64,000 bases of DNA, taken from contig JBCDCY010000003.1 of NCBI GenBank assembly GCA_039180875.1, forward strand, positions 186,001 through 250,000, written 5' to 3'. Each line of letters opens with the position of its first letter. Position 1 is the first letter of the stretch. The notes under the pieces were generated by a model. It saw nothing but the letters and a program-made list of their open reading frames with translations, searched no databases and had not been told where the DNA came from. Of the stretch, positions 15,863-24,633 are shown piece by piece. The translations under genes were made by a program, and so were the position numbers. Source of the stretch: JBCDCY01 sp039180875. Its GTDB lineage: Bacteria; Pseudomonadota; Alphaproteobacteria; Rhodobacterales; Rhodobacteraceae.

Positions 15863-17077
15863 ATGGGGCCGTTTCTCGACGCGCTCACGCTGTCGGCGGG
15901 CTACAATTCCGCCCTAGTGGCGATCGGCGCGGCGTTGCTCGGCTTTGCTGCGGGGGCAGCGGGCACCTTTCTGTTCCTGCGCAAACGGGCGCTGGTTTCC
16001 GACGCTGTCGCCCATGCTACCCTGCCGGGGGTCGGCCTCGCCTTCATCGTCATGGTGGCCCTCGGGGGCGACGGCCGCTCGCTCCTCGGCCTGCTGACTG
16101 GCTCCGCCATCAGCGCCGCTATCGGCCTGCTGATCGTGGAGTGGATGGCCCGCCGCACAAGGTTGTCGGAGGATGCGGCGATCGGCGCCGTCCTCTCCGT
16201 CTTTTTCGGCATCGGCATCGTGCTGCTGACCGTAATCCAGGGCATGAGCGCGGGGCGCCAGGCGGGGCTGGAGGGCTTTCTGCTCGGCTCCACCGCCGGC
16301 ATGCTGCTGCAGGACGCTTTGGTGATCGCTGTCGGCGGCCTGCTCGCCGTGCTCGCCACCTTCGTCCTCCGCCGGCCGATGACGGTGGTGGCCTTCGATC
16401 CCGAATATGCGGCGGCGCGTGGCTATGACGTGCGCAAGATCGACCTCGCCATCATGGGCCTGGTGATGGCGGTGACGGTGATCGGCCTGAAGCTTGTCGG
16501 CCTGATCCTGATCGTGGCCATGCTGATCATCCCCCCGGTGACGGCCCGGTTCTGGACGGAGAAGAGCGGCCGCATCATCTGGCTCGCCGGTGGGATCGGC
16601 GGGCTCTCGGGCCATGTCGGGGCGGCGATCTCCGCCTCTGCCCCTGCCCTGCCGACGGGGCCGATCATCGTGCTGGTCTCGACGGCGATCTTCGCCACCT
16701 CGCTGCTCTTCGCCCCGGCCCGGGGGGTGGCGGCCGCGCTCTGGCGCCATCGCCGGTTCCAACGCCGGGTCCATCTTCGCCAGGGCCTGCTGGCCATGGC
16801 ACGGGCCGAGCCGATCCTGGAGCCCTACACCCTCCGCGTCCTGGGGGCAGAGCGCCTGATCCGCCCCGACGGCGTGCCGACCCTCGCCGGCCGGGCCCAG
16901 GCCGCCAAGGTCGCCCGGGACGAGCATCGCTGGGACATCGCGCGGGAGATGCACCAGGATGCCGGCCTCACCGGCCGCTATGACGGGCTGACGCCGATCG
17001 AACAGGTCTTCACACCGGACGAGATCGCCGCCTTCGACGCTAGGATCGGACCGCCCCGCATGGTGGGAGAGGGCTGA
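15863..17077 (+). CDS. troC: Mn/Zn ABC permease with C-terminal DtxR-like extension
   Basis: A 404-residue protein. Residues 1-290 are a standard metal ABC-3 permease with about eight membrane helices. Residues 300-404 are soluble and arginine-rich; the pattern LIRPDGVPTLAGRAQAAKV followed by ARDEHRWDIAREMHQD resembles the winged-helix/metal-binding region of DtxR/MntR repressors (RxHRLWExYL), as seen in some other Tro/Mnt permeases. Start ATG is 4 bases after troB; end overlaps troD by one base. The extension may sense cytosolic metal, which is inference. Confidence 0.9.
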   Translation: MGPFLDALTLSAGYNSALVAIGAALLGFAAGAAGTFLFLRKRALVSDAVAHATLPGVGLAFIVMVALGGDGRSLLGLLTGSAISAAIGLLIVEWMARRTRLSEDAAIGAVLSVFFGIGIVLLTVIQGMSAGRQAGLEGFLLGSTAGMLLQDALVIAVGGLLAVLATFVLRRPMTVVAFDPEYAAARGYDVRKIDLAIMGLVMAVTVIGLKLVGLILIVAMLIIPPVTARFWTEKSGRIIWLAGGIGGLSGHVGAAISASAPALPTGPIIVLVSTAIFATSLLFAPARGVAAALWRHRRFQRRVHLRQGLLAMARAEPILEPYTLRVLGAERLIRPDGVPTLAGRAQAAKVARDEHRWDIAREMHQDAGLTGRYDGLTPIEQVFTPDEIAAFDARIGPPRMVGEG

Positions 17078-18021
17078 TGGGCGCGGAGTTCGTGCAGTTC
17101 TCCCTCACGCCGATGCTGATCGGCGCCCTCGCCTCCGTCGCCTGTGCGCTGCCGGGCAACTTCCTGCTGCTCCGCCGTCAGGCCCTGATCGGCGATGCGA
17201 TCAGCCATGTGGTGCTGCCGGGGATCGTCGTGGCCTTCCTGATCACCGCCGCCGTCGAGGCGATCCCCATGCTGCTCGGCGCCGCCGGCGCGGCGCTGGT
17301 CGCCGTGCTGCTGATCGAGGCGATCAAGCGCCTCGGCCGGATCGAGCCCGGCGCGGCGATGGGCGTCACCTTCACCTCGCTCTTCGCCGGCGGCGTCCTG
17401 CTGCTGGAGCAGTCCGACACCTCGAACGTCCATCTCGATGTCGAGCATGCCCTGATGGGCAACCTCGAAAGCCTGATCTGGCTGAAGGCCGACGGCTGGG
17501 CCTCCCTTACCGATCCCGTCGCCCTCGCCGCGCTGCCGGAGGAGCTTGGGCGGATCGCCGTCGTCACCGCCCTCGTCATCGCGCTCACCGCGCTCTTCTG
17601 GCGCCCGCTCAAGATCTCGACCTTTGATGAGGGGTTCGCCCAGACCCTCGGCCGGCCGGTCCGCGCCATCGGCCTTTTCCTCGTCGTCACCGCCGCCGTT
17701 GCCGCCGTCGCCGCGTTCGAGGCGGTGGGCTCCATCATCGTCATCGCCATGTTCATCTGCCCGCCGGCCGCGGCCCGCCTGATGACCAACCGGCTCGGCC
17801 ATCAAGTGGCGTGGAGCGTGGTCTTCGCCCTCCTCTCCGCCATCCTCGGCTATGTCTTCGCCGGCTATGGGCCGCTCTGGCTGGGTGCCGAGAACGCGGT
17901 CAGCGCCGCCGGCATGATCGCCGCCGTCTCCGGCCTCATCCTGGCGCTGGCCTGCCTTTTCGGCCCCTGCCGGCACCGCATCGGCGCGGCACGGCTCCCG
18001 CAGGCCGCCACCGACAGGTAA
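17077..18021 (+). CDS. troD: Mn/Zn ABC permease, second subunit
   Basis: A 314-residue ABC-3 family permease, about eight or nine membrane helices, with family segments FLLLRRQALIGDAISHVVLP (residues 28-47) and the conserved VAAVAAFEAVGSIIVIAM region. It pairs with TroC in the inner membrane. The ATG overlaps the troC stop (TGATG). A repeat of the dispersed intergenic family follows before the convergent permease gene. Confidence 0.92.
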   Translation: MGAEFVQFSLTPMLIGALASVACALPGNFLLLRRQALIGDAISHVVLPGIVVAFLITAAVEAIPMLLGAAGAALVAVLLIEAIKRLGRIEPGAAMGVTFTSLFAGGVLLLEQSDTSNVHLDVEHALMGNLESLIWLKADGWASLTDPVALAALPEELGRIAVVTALVIALTALFWRPLKISTFDEGFAQTLGRPVRAIGLFLVVTAAVAAVAAFEAVGSIIVIAMFICPPAAARLMTNRLGHQVAWSVVFALLSAILGYVFAGYGPLWLGAENAVSAAGMIAAVSGLILALACLFGPCRHRIGAARLPQAATDR

Positions 18022-18041
18022 GCGCAGCGCAGGCCCCAACC

Positions 18042-18107
18042 CCTTTCGCATTGGCTCAAATATCCCGGGGTGAATTGTCCCGGAGGGACAAGAGGGGCAG
18101 CGCCCCT
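18042..18107 (+). repeat. dispersed intergenic repeat, copy C
   Basis: Carries CCTTTCGCATTGG, AAATATCCCGGGGTGAATT, a GTCCC-gga-GGGAC hairpin and the palindrome AGGGGCAGCGCCCCT, matching the corresponding half of copy B read on the minus strand. It sits between convergent troD and the PedC-like permease, ending at the latter's stop codon, so it may act as a bidirectional 3' end. Confidence 0.75.
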
Positions 18108-18895
18108 CAGGCCTCCCGCCGCAGCCCGATGGCCGGATTGTAGCCCGCCAGCGCCAGCACGAAGAACCCGGCGGCGTAGAGCGTGGTGTAAAGCGCCGGC
18201 GAGGGAGCGGCGGTGAGGTAGAGCGAAAAGCGGATCAGCTCCACCGCATGGGTGAACGGATTGACCGCCGAGATATCGCGGAGCCACTCCGAGCTCTCCG
18301 CCATCTTCCAGAGCGGATAGAGCGCGCTGGAGAGGAAGAACATCGGAAAGATCACGAAGTTCATCACGCCGGCGAAGTTCTCGAGCTGCCGCACGGTGGA
18401 GGAGATCAGCAGTCCCATGGCGCCCAGCATCAGCCCGGCGAGCGCGAGGGCCGGCAGGGCGAGCAGGTAGCCGAGCGCCGGCAGGGTGATGCCGAAGACG
18501 GCGGCGATGGCGAGAAAGGCGTAGACCTGCAGGATCCCGACCCCGGCGCCGGCCGCGAGCTTGGCAAACAGCAACCACCAGCGCGGCAGCGGCGCGGTCA
18601 GAAGGAGGCGCATCGCCCCCATCTCCCGATCGTAAACCAGCGCCAGCGAGGACTGCATGCCGTTGAAGAGCAGGATCATGCCGCAGAGCCCCGGCACGAT
18701 GTAGACCTCGTAGGTGATGTAGGTCTGGTAGGGCGGAATGATCGAGACGCCGAGGGCTGCGCGGAACCCGGCGGCGAAGATCAAGAGCCAGACGAGCGGG
18801 CGGACCAAGGCCGACAGGAAGCGCCCGCGCTGGGCGACGAAGCGGTGAAGCTCGCGCCGGGCGATGGCCTGGAAGGCGACGAGATAGGCGCTCAT
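18107..18895 (-). CDS. ABC-2 type permease of PQQ-alcohol-dehydrogenase-associated system (PedC-like)
   Basis: A 262-residue ABC-2 family membrane protein with six membrane helices. Typical segments are ELHRFVAQRGRFLSALVRPL near the start, then MQSSLALVYDREMGAMRLLL and PMFFLSSALYPLWKM. Together with the ATPase upstream, the beta-propeller and the binding protein in the same run, it matches the ABC set found next to PQQ-dependent alcohol dehydrogenases (PedC in Pseudomonas putida). It overlaps the ATPase gene by 4 bases and is the last gene of the run. The transported molecule is not known. Confidence 0.82.
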   Translation of the reverse strand: MSAYLVAFQAIARRELHRFVAQRGRFLSALVRPLVWLLIFAAGFRAALGVSIIPPYQTYITYEVYIVPGLCGMILLFNGMQSSLALVYDREMGAMRLLLTAPLPRWWLLFAKLAAGAGVGILQVYAFLAIAAVFGITLPALGYLLALPALALAGLMLGAMGLLISSTVRQLENFAGVMNFVIFPMFFLSSALYPLWKMAESSEWLRDISAVNPFTHAVELIRFSLYLTAAPSPALYTTLYAAGFFVLALAGYNPAIGLRREA

Positions 18896-19617
18896 GCCCC
18901 CTGCCCCGCGCCGGTCATCTCCAGAAACACATCGGCGAGCGGGCGCGCGCCGCTGAGCTCGCCGGCAAGCTGGCGCGCCAGGACCTCACCCTGATGCAGC
19001 ACGACCACCGCATCCTCGGGCGCGATCTCGTCCACCAGATGGGTGGCCCACAGCACCGCCACGCCGTCGTCGGCCAGGCGGTGGACGTGGGCGGTGATCG
19101 CCCGGCGGCTTTGGGCGTCGAGGCCCACGGTCGGCTCGTCGAGCAGCAGGATGCGGGGCGCGTGGATCAGGGCGCGGGCGATCTCCATCCGCCGGCGATG
19201 GCCGCCGTTCAGCGCGCGCACAAGCTCGTCGGCGCGCTCCGCCATCTCCAGCTGCTCGAGCGCCGCCTCGATCCGCTGCTGAGCGGTTCGGCCGCTCAGG
19301 CCATGCAGCGCCGCGAAGTAGCGCATGTTGCCCAGCACCGTCATGTCGAGGTCGAGGGTCGGGCGCTGGAACACCACGCCCATGGCCGCCAGGGCGGCGC
19401 GCGGCGCCCGGGCCATATCGTGCCCGGCGACGCCGATCCGCCCTTGCCGCGCGACCAGCAGGCGCACGAGCAGGGAGAAAAGCGTCGACTTCCCCGCCCC
19501 GTTCGGGCCGAGGAGCGCGCAGAACTGCCCAGCCTCGACGGCAAAGGTCACGTCGCGGAGCGCAACCTTCGGCCCGTAGGCGTAGGTGAGGCCTTCGATG
19601 GCGAGCGCCGGGTTCAC
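18892..19617 (-). CDS. ABC ATPase of PQQ-alcohol-dehydrogenase-associated system
   Basis: A 241-residue ABC-2-type ATPase. Walker A is GPNGAGKST (about residues 37-45), the signature region is NGGHRRRMEIARAL with a histidine-arginine variant of LSGGQ, and Walker B is ILLLDEPTVGLD. The variant signature is common among drug/ABC-2 exporters. It overlaps both its neighbours by 4 bases (18892 and 19617), tying the PedC-like permease to the NitT/TauT-like genes. Confidence 0.85.
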   Translation of the reverse strand: MNPALAIEGLTYAYGPKVALRDVTFAVEAGQFCALLGPNGAGKSTLFSLLVRLLVARQGRIGVAGHDMARAPRAALAAMGVVFQRPTLDLDMTVLGNMRYFAALHGLSGRTAQQRIEAALEQLEMAERADELVRALNGGHRRRMEIARALIHAPRILLLDEPTVGLDAQSRRAITAHVHRLADDGVAVLWATHLVDEIAPEDAVVVLHQGEVLARQLAGELSGARPLADVFLEMTGAGQGA

Positions 19618-20213
19618 GTCATGCCCTCGAGCCGCGCCGGGCTGCCCGCCAGCGTGCCGACCCGGCCGGCCAGACGGCTCGCCTCGCCGGGGTCGTGGGT
19701 GACCAGCAGGGTGGCCGGCCGATGCTCCGCGATCAATCGCTCGGTCAGGCGCAACATCTCGCCGTGGGTCTCGCGGTCGAGGGAGGCGAAGGGCTCGTCG
19801 AGGATCAGCAGCTCCGGCGCGCCGAGCAGCGCCCGGGCGAGCGACAGCCGCCGCTGCTGGCCGAGGGAGAGCTGCCGGGGCAGCTCCGCCTCCCGCCCGG
19901 CAAGGCCGACGGCGGCGAGCATCTCCCGCGCCGCCCCGTCCCCGGCCTTGGGATGGGCGATCATCAGATTGGCGAGCAACGGGCGCCAGGGCAGCAGCGT
20001 CGGCTCCTGGAAGACGAAGCCGATGCGATGGGCGCCGCTGACCGTCCCCTCGAACGCCACATCGAGACCGGCGACGATGCGCAAAAGCGTCGACTTGCCG
20101 ATGCCGGAGGGGCCGACGATCGCCAAGGTCTCCCCCCGCTCGAGCGCGAAGGCGATATCGGCGAGAACCGCCCGGTCGCCAAAGCGCTTTTGCCGGACAT
20201 CGACATGGATCAC
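19614..20213 (-). CDS. NitT/TauT family ABC ATPase
   Basis: A 199-residue ATPase of the nitrate/sulfonate/taurine class. Walker A is GPSGIGKST, the Q-loop lies in VFQEPTLLPWR, the signature is LSLGQQRRLSLARAL, and Walker B is LLILDEPFASLD. The GTG start at 20213 overlaps the permease stop (GTGA); the longer upstream frame is antisense shadow of the permease. At 199 residues it is shorter than the usual 240-260, lacking the usual C-terminal tail. Substrate unknown. Confidence 0.85.
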   Translation of the reverse strand: MIHVDVRQKRFGDRAVLADIAFALERGETLAIVGPSGIGKSTLLRIVAGLDVAFEGTVSGAHRIGFVFQEPTLLPWRPLLANLMIAHPKAGDGAAREMLAAVGLAGREAELPRQLSLGQQRRLSLARALLGAPELLILDEPFASLDRETHGEMLRLTERLIAEHRPATLLVTHDPGEASRLAGRVGTLAGSPARLEGMT

Positions 20214-20959
20214 GCCTGCCTCCAGCGGCCGGCCGCCCGCTCCCACGGCTGGATCACGGCCCACTCGACCAGCAACATGACCGCGATGAAGGAGAGGGCA
20301 TAGACCAGGATCAGGCCGACGTTGAAGAGCTGGAAATAGAGGTGGATCTGAAAGCCCACCCCGTTCGAGCGGCCGAGAAGCTCCACCACCAGCACGATCT
20401 TCCAGATCACCGCCAACCCGTTGCGGGAGGCGGCGGCGATGAAGGGCGCAAGCTGGGGCAGATGGATATGGCGGAGCCGCGCCCACCAGCCGAGGCGATA
20501 GACCCGGGCGACGGCGTCGAAGTCGGGGGAAAGCGCCCGCGCGCCCTCCCGGATCACGGTGACCACGTTCGGCACCTTGTTGAGGGTGACGGCCGCGATC
20601 GCCGCCGTCTCGTTCAAGCCGATCCAGAGATAGCAGAGCACGATCAGCACCAGCGCCGGCAGGTTCAGGAACACCACCAGCCAGGGATCGAGCCAGCGGT
20701 TGAGCGATGGCGAGCGCCCCATGGCAAAGCCGATGGCGAGGCCAAGCGCCATGGCGAGGCCGAAGGCCCAGACCACCCGGATCAGGGTCTGGCCGAGATG
20801 GAAGAGCAGGTCGCCCGAGACCAGCTCGCCCCAGAACGGCGCGATCAGATCGCCCGGCGCCGGCAGGATCAACGGATCGGCCAACTGGGCCGCGACCAGG
20901 ACCCACAGCAGAAGGAGAAGTGCGATCGACAGTCCCTGGACCAGTGGCGTCGCGTTCAC
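20210..20959 (-). CDS. NitT/TauT family ABC permease
   Basis: A 249-residue binding-protein-dependent permease with six membrane helices and the EAA-type loop DAVARVYRLGWWARLRHIHLP, which docks on the ATPase. It is the partner of the following ATPase (4-base overlap) and of the binding protein 9 bases upstream. The three genes form an import system inserted between the two halves of the PQQ-associated cluster, so the import and PQQ-linked functions are likely to be connected. Confidence 0.9.
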   Translation of the reverse strand: MNATPLVQGLSIALLLLLWVLVAAQLADPLILPAPGDLIAPFWGELVSGDLLFHLGQTLIRVVWAFGLAMALGLAIGFAMGRSPSLNRWLDPWLVVFLNLPALVLIVLCYLWIGLNETAAIAAVTLNKVPNVVTVIREGARALSPDFDAVARVYRLGWWARLRHIHLPQLAPFIAAASRNGLAVIWKIVLVVELLGRSNGVGFQIHLYFQLFNVGLILVYALSFIAVMLLVEWAVIQPWERAAGRWRQA

Positions 20960-20968
20960 GGGCGCGCG

Positions 20969-21943
20969 CTAGTCGAGGGTAAGGAACGTGCCGTCGGGCA
21001 GCGACGTCGCCTGGCCGACCAGCTTCTCGCCCCCAAGCGCAGCCATGACCTGGAGGAGCCGGTTGGCCGCCGCCTCATCCACCGGCCCCGGCGCCGGGAT
21101 GCCGGCCCGCCAATCGTCGCGCAGCTCGACGAACTGCGCCTCGCTGTCGGCATTCATATGCGGGCGGAGCGCCTCCCAGGCAGCATCATCCTCCGCCAGC
21201 AGGTCCTTCGCCGCGCGGGAGGCGTCCTGGAAGGCGCGGACAAGTTCGGGCTGCTCGGCCACGAAGGCCTCCGTCATCACGTAGCCGAGGAGCGGCACGC
21301 GCGGGTCGAGGCCAAGCGCCTCCGACGCCTCAGCGACGGAGACGATCTGGCGCATGCCGGCGGCGCGCATCTTGGCCATGAAATGCCAGAAGTTGATCAC
21401 CCCATCGACATCGCCGCTCAATCCGGCGCGAAAGATCAGGGGCGGGGCGCCGAACACCTGCTCGGTCGCCGCCGCAAGGTCGAGGCCGTGCTCCTGCTCG
21501 GCATAGGCCCGCAGGATCAGCCAGCTCTTGTCGAGCGGCCCGCCGGCAATGCCGAGGGTGGCACCGTCAAGATCGGCGAGCGTCTGGATGGTGCTCTCCG
21601 CCGGCACCACGATGCCGCCCACGGCGGTGGAATAGGGGAAGGTGACGTAGTCGCGCCCGTCCGCCCGCTGCCGGGCCGTCCAGATCCAGTCGGCGACCAC
21701 CACATCGGCCTCACCACCGGCAAAGGCGACGCGGGTGGCATCGTTGCCAGCATAGCCCTGCACCACCAGCTCGAAGCCGTTCTGGGTGTCGAGGCCGCGC
21801 TCCTTGATGGTGCGGAGCTCCCAATTCACCGTGCCGATCTCCAGCACCGCGACCCGGATCTCCGGCAGATCGTTCGCCCGGGCCGGCAGCAGCGCGAGCA
21901 GCGCCACGGCGAGAGCCGTCAGCAGGGCTTTCATCCAGGCCAT
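20969..21943 (-). CDS. NitT/TauT-like ABC substrate-binding protein
   Basis: A 324-residue periplasmic binding protein with a signal peptide (about residues 1-25, MKALLTALAVALLALLPARA-N) and the bilobed NMT1/OpuAC-like fold; the PLDKSWLILRAYAEQ and FRAGLSGDVDGVINFWHF segments line the presumed ligand cleft. GGGGGAGG precedes the ATG at 21943. It heads the NitT/TauT-like import system. In this gene neighbourhood it probably binds something needed for, or consumed by, PQQ-linked alcohol oxidation; the ligand cannot be named. Confidence 0.85.
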   Translation of the reverse strand: MAWMKALLTALAVALLALLPARANDLPEIRVAVLEIGTVNWELRTIKERGLDTQNGFELVVQGYAGNDATRVAFAGGEADVVVADWIWTARQRADGRDYVTFPYSTAVGGIVVPAESTIQTLADLDGATLGIAGGPLDKSWLILRAYAEQEHGLDLAAATEQVFGAPPLIFRAGLSGDVDGVINFWHFMAKMRAAGMRQIVSVAEASEALGLDPRVPLLGYVMTEAFVAEQPELVRAFQDASRAAKDLLAEDDAAWEALRPHMNADSEAQFVELRDDWRAGIPAPGPVDEAAANRLLQVMAALGGEKLVGQATSLPDGTFLTLD

Positions 21944-21965
21944 CGCCGCCTCCCCCGCCGGGCCG

Positions 21966-22418
21966 TCATTGGATCTGAATGCCGATCCGCTGGGCCGCAC
22001 CGGTCGATCCCGGGATGCTCAGGCTATAGGACCCCGGCTTGATCGCGACGAAGGAGATCTCGGCCGTGCCGGCGTCGTCGAACTCCAGACTGTCGATCGC
22101 CATCGGCCGGATCTCGATATCGTTGATGACGATCTCGTCCATCCAGATGGCGCGGAAGAAGCCGGGGCCGGAGAGCGCCAGCTCGGCACTGCCGTCGGCC
22201 GTGATCAGCATCTCGTAATAGGCGCCGGACTGCAGCACCACATCCTCGCCCAGCGGCTGACCGGCGGCGAGGGTCACCTCGATTTCCTCCCCCCGATTGC
22301 AGCTCGCCAATAGGCCGGCAAAGCCCAGATCGTCGCACAGCGGCGCAGCCACGGCCGGCGTGGCGAAAAGGGTGAGCATCGCGGCCGCGACGGTGCGGCT
22401 CATCTGGGTGCGGGTCAT
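21966..22418 (-). CDS. periplasmic hypothetical protein of the PQQ-associated run
   Basis: A 150-residue precursor with a signal peptide (residues 1-22, ending AVA-A). The mature part is beta-rich and acidic, with two cysteines (LCDDLGFAGLLASC) near its start that could form a disulfide or bind metal. GGAGG lies 6 bases before the ATG. It sits between the beta-propeller gene and the NitT/TauT binding protein on the same strand. I do not recognise the family; conserved position would suggest a periplasmic accessory to the binding proteins or the absent dehydrogenase. Confidence 0.65.
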   Translation of the reverse strand: MTRTQMSRTVAAAMLTLFATPAVAAPLCDDLGFAGLLASCNRGEEIEVTLAAGQPLGEDVVLQSGAYYEMLITADGSAELALSGPGFFRAIWMDEIVINDIEIRPMAIDSLEFDDAGTAEISFVAIKPGSYSLSIPGSTGAAQRIGIQIQ

Positions 22419-22462
22419 CTGGTCCTCCGGTCCCTTGCGGCGTGAGCCGCCTGTTCTCAACG

Positions 22463-23440
22463 TCAGTTCGGGGTGACGGCAACGCCCCAGGGCTGCTGCC
22501 CCACCTGGATGGAGCGCACGGCCTCCTGCGCCGCGACGTCGATCACGGTGATGTCGTTGGTGTTGCCGTTGGTGGTGAGCAGGAATTCCTCGTCCGGGGT
22601 GAAGGCGAGCTGCCAGACCCGCTCTCCCACCAGGATGTAGCGCTCGACCTCCAAGGTCTCAGTGTCGACCACGGCCACCCGGTTGGACGGACCGAGGGCC
22701 ACAAACAGCCATTTGCCGTCAGAGGTCACTCGGGCCCCCACCGGCTGCAGCCATTCGGCCTGCACGCCCGCCACCTCAAAGCTGATCTTGCCGACCTCGC
22801 TCGGCGCGCCGTCCTCTCCGATATCGAAGACGCTGACGGTGCCGCCGATCTCTGCGGTCACGTAGAGCCGGGCACCGTCGTCGGAATACTGGGCAAAGCG
22901 CGGGCGCTGATCGACCAGCATGTTGTAGCGGATCGTGTAGGTCTCGGTGTCGATGAAGTGGGCCATGTTCGTCGTCTCGGAGGTGTTGACGACGAAGCGC
23001 GCGTCGGGGCTGATGCCCATGCCTTCGGGCTCCACCCCCACGGGCACCTCGGCCAGCACCTCCCGCGTCTCGGTGTCGACGACGGTGACCAGATTGTCGT
23101 CCTCGTTGGCGATGAACAGGCGCCGGCCATCGGGCTCCAGCACGAAGAGCTCGGGGTCGGGCCCGGACGGCAGGGTGTGGAGCTCCTCGAAGGTCTCGGT
23201 GTCGAAGACCCGCACCAAATTGTCGTCGGAGGCGCAGACATAAAGCTTGCTGCCGTCGGGGCTGACGGTGATGCCGCGGGGGCGGAGGCCGCCCGGAAAT
23301 TCGTGCACCACCTCCCAAGTGGCGCCGTCGATGACGCTGATGGTGTTGCCCCGCTCGTTGCTGACGAACACCGTGTAGGCCTCCGCACCCCCCGCGAGGC
23401 CGAGGGTGAGGAGGGCTGCGCCGATCGTGGCTCGCGTCAT
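22463..23440 (-). CDS. PQQ-dependent catabolism-associated beta-propeller protein
   Basis: A secreted 325-residue YVTN-repeat protein with a signal peptide ending near GGAEA-Y. Seven repeats of the type VFDTETFEELHTLP / VVDTETREVLAEVP occur about every 42 residues, forming a beta-propeller. This family (the PQQ-associated YVTN protein) is a standard member of PQQ-alcohol-dehydrogenase loci. GGAGAG precedes the ATG. It follows the binding protein gene by 10 bases. Its role is unproven; propellers of this type often mediate protein contacts in the periplasm. Confidence 0.85.
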   Translation of the reverse strand: MTRATIGAALLTLGLAGGAEAYTVFVSNERGNTISVIDGATWEVVHEFPGGLRPRGITVSPDGSKLYVCASDDNLVRVFDTETFEELHTLPSGPDPELFVLEPDGRRLFIANEDDNLVTVVDTETREVLAEVPVGVEPEGMGISPDARFVVNTSETTNMAHFIDTETYTIRYNMLVDQRPRFAQYSDDGARLYVTAEIGGTVSVFDIGEDGAPSEVGKISFEVAGVQAEWLQPVGARVTSDGKWLFVALGPSNRVAVVDTETLEVERYILVGERVWQLAFTPDEEFLLTTNGNTNDITVIDVAAQEAVRSIQVGQQPWGVAVTPN

Positions 23441-23450
23441 TCGGTCTCTC

Positions 23451-24632
23451 CTACTCGAACGCCGTACAAGCGCTGTCGGGCCGGTCGAGCCCTAGGGTGT
23501 CGAGGGGCGAGGTCGGATGCAAGAACCCTTCCTGGGGGGACACGCTCGCGGTGATCCGACCGTCATAAAGCAGGACCGGCTGGCGCATCTGGCCGTTCCA
23601 GGGGCGGAAGGTGAGCGGCTGACCCTTGAAAGCGGCGAGCTCGAACTCGGGGCCGAGGAGGTAGGTGCGCAACTCTGCCGCGGCGCCGCTGCCGGTGCGC
23701 GTCACCGCCTCTCCGATGGCCCGCAGGGCAAGCCAGGTGTCGTAGTCCTCCTCCAGGATGCGGCGGCCGGCCACCCGCTCGAACCGGCGCTGGAACTGGG
23801 TGCCGCCCCAGGACTCGATCGCCGGGTTGAAGCTGACAGGGCGAAGGCCGGCCGATCCCAGGACGGGGCGCGGATCCCAAACCTGGAAAGGCAGGTAGGG
23901 GGCGAAGACGTCGGAGGCATCGGCCGCCACCACCGCGTCGTGTTCCGCCGCGCCCTGGACCAGCACCGGGATCTGGCGCTGCACCGCCACATGGCCGGTA
24001 TCGGCCCGGCGCGAACCGCCGGTGTCGCGGATCTCCCGCTCCTCCACCAGCTCGGCGCCGAAGCGGCCGGCGGCCCGGCGATAGGCCTCAGCCAGCAGCG
24101 CATCGGCGGGGTTGGAGCCGGTCACCAGCAGCCAGCGCGGCCAACGCTTCAGCACGGCGAACTGGGCGACGGCATCGGCCCGCATCGCGTCGCTCGGCGT
24201 GACATGCAGCAGGTTGGCCCGGCAGGCAGCGTCGCGGAGCTGCACCTCCCGCGCGCCGGCATTCAGGAACAACGCATCGGGCGCCTGATCGACCAGGGCG
24301 AGCAGATCGTCCGCTTGGGCCAGGACAACGAAGATGTCAAAGCCCTCCGCCCGTAGCCGCGTGAAGGCGTCTGCCACCTCCTCGGCCGGGACTGCCACCG
24401 TCTCCGTCAGATAGACATGGCCGAGAAAGCCGCCCGTCGTCTCGTTGTCCTGCAGCGCCAGGGCTGCGCCGGCGAATGCCAGATCCTCGGGCGCCGCCTC
24501 GAGGCGGGAGATCGGGGCGATACGGGGATAGTCCACCCGGATGACAGCCGCGCGGACCTCGACCGCCGTGACCGCCTCGGTCAGCGCGAGCCACAGGGCC
24601 AGGGCAGACAGGGTGAGGGACACGGCACGCAT
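23451..24632 (-). CDS. ABC substrate-binding protein, PQQ-dependent alcohol dehydrogenase system
   Basis: A 393-residue periplasmic binding protein of the leucine/isoleucine/valine-binding superfamily, with a short signal peptide (about residues 1-22). The C-terminal block KGQPLTFRPWNGQMRQP, followed by VSPQEGFLHPTSPLDTLG, is characteristic of the binding protein found in PQQ-dependent alcohol dehydrogenase loci. It begins directly after the stop of a 39-codon frame (TGA-G-ATG), and has no good ribosome site of its own, so it may rely on translational coupling. It should work with the PedC-like permease and ATPase at 18107-19617. Confidence 0.82.
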   Translation of the reverse strand: MRAVSLTLSALALWLALTEAVTAVEVRAAVIRVDYPRIAPISRLEAAPEDLAFAGAALALQDNETTGGFLGHVYLTETVAVPAEEVADAFTRLRAEGFDIFVVLAQADDLLALVDQAPDALFLNAGAREVQLRDAACRANLLHVTPSDAMRADAVAQFAVLKRWPRWLLVTGSNPADALLAEAYRRAAGRFGAELVEEREIRDTGGSRRADTGHVAVQRQIPVLVQGAAEHDAVVAADASDVFAPYLPFQVWDPRPVLGSAGLRPVSFNPAIESWGGTQFQRRFERVAGRRILEEDYDTWLALRAIGEAVTRTGSGAAAELRTYLLGPEFELAAFKGQPLTFRPWNGQMRQPVLLYDGRITASVSPQEGFLHPTSPLDTLGLDRPDSACTAFE

Positions 24633-24633
24633 C

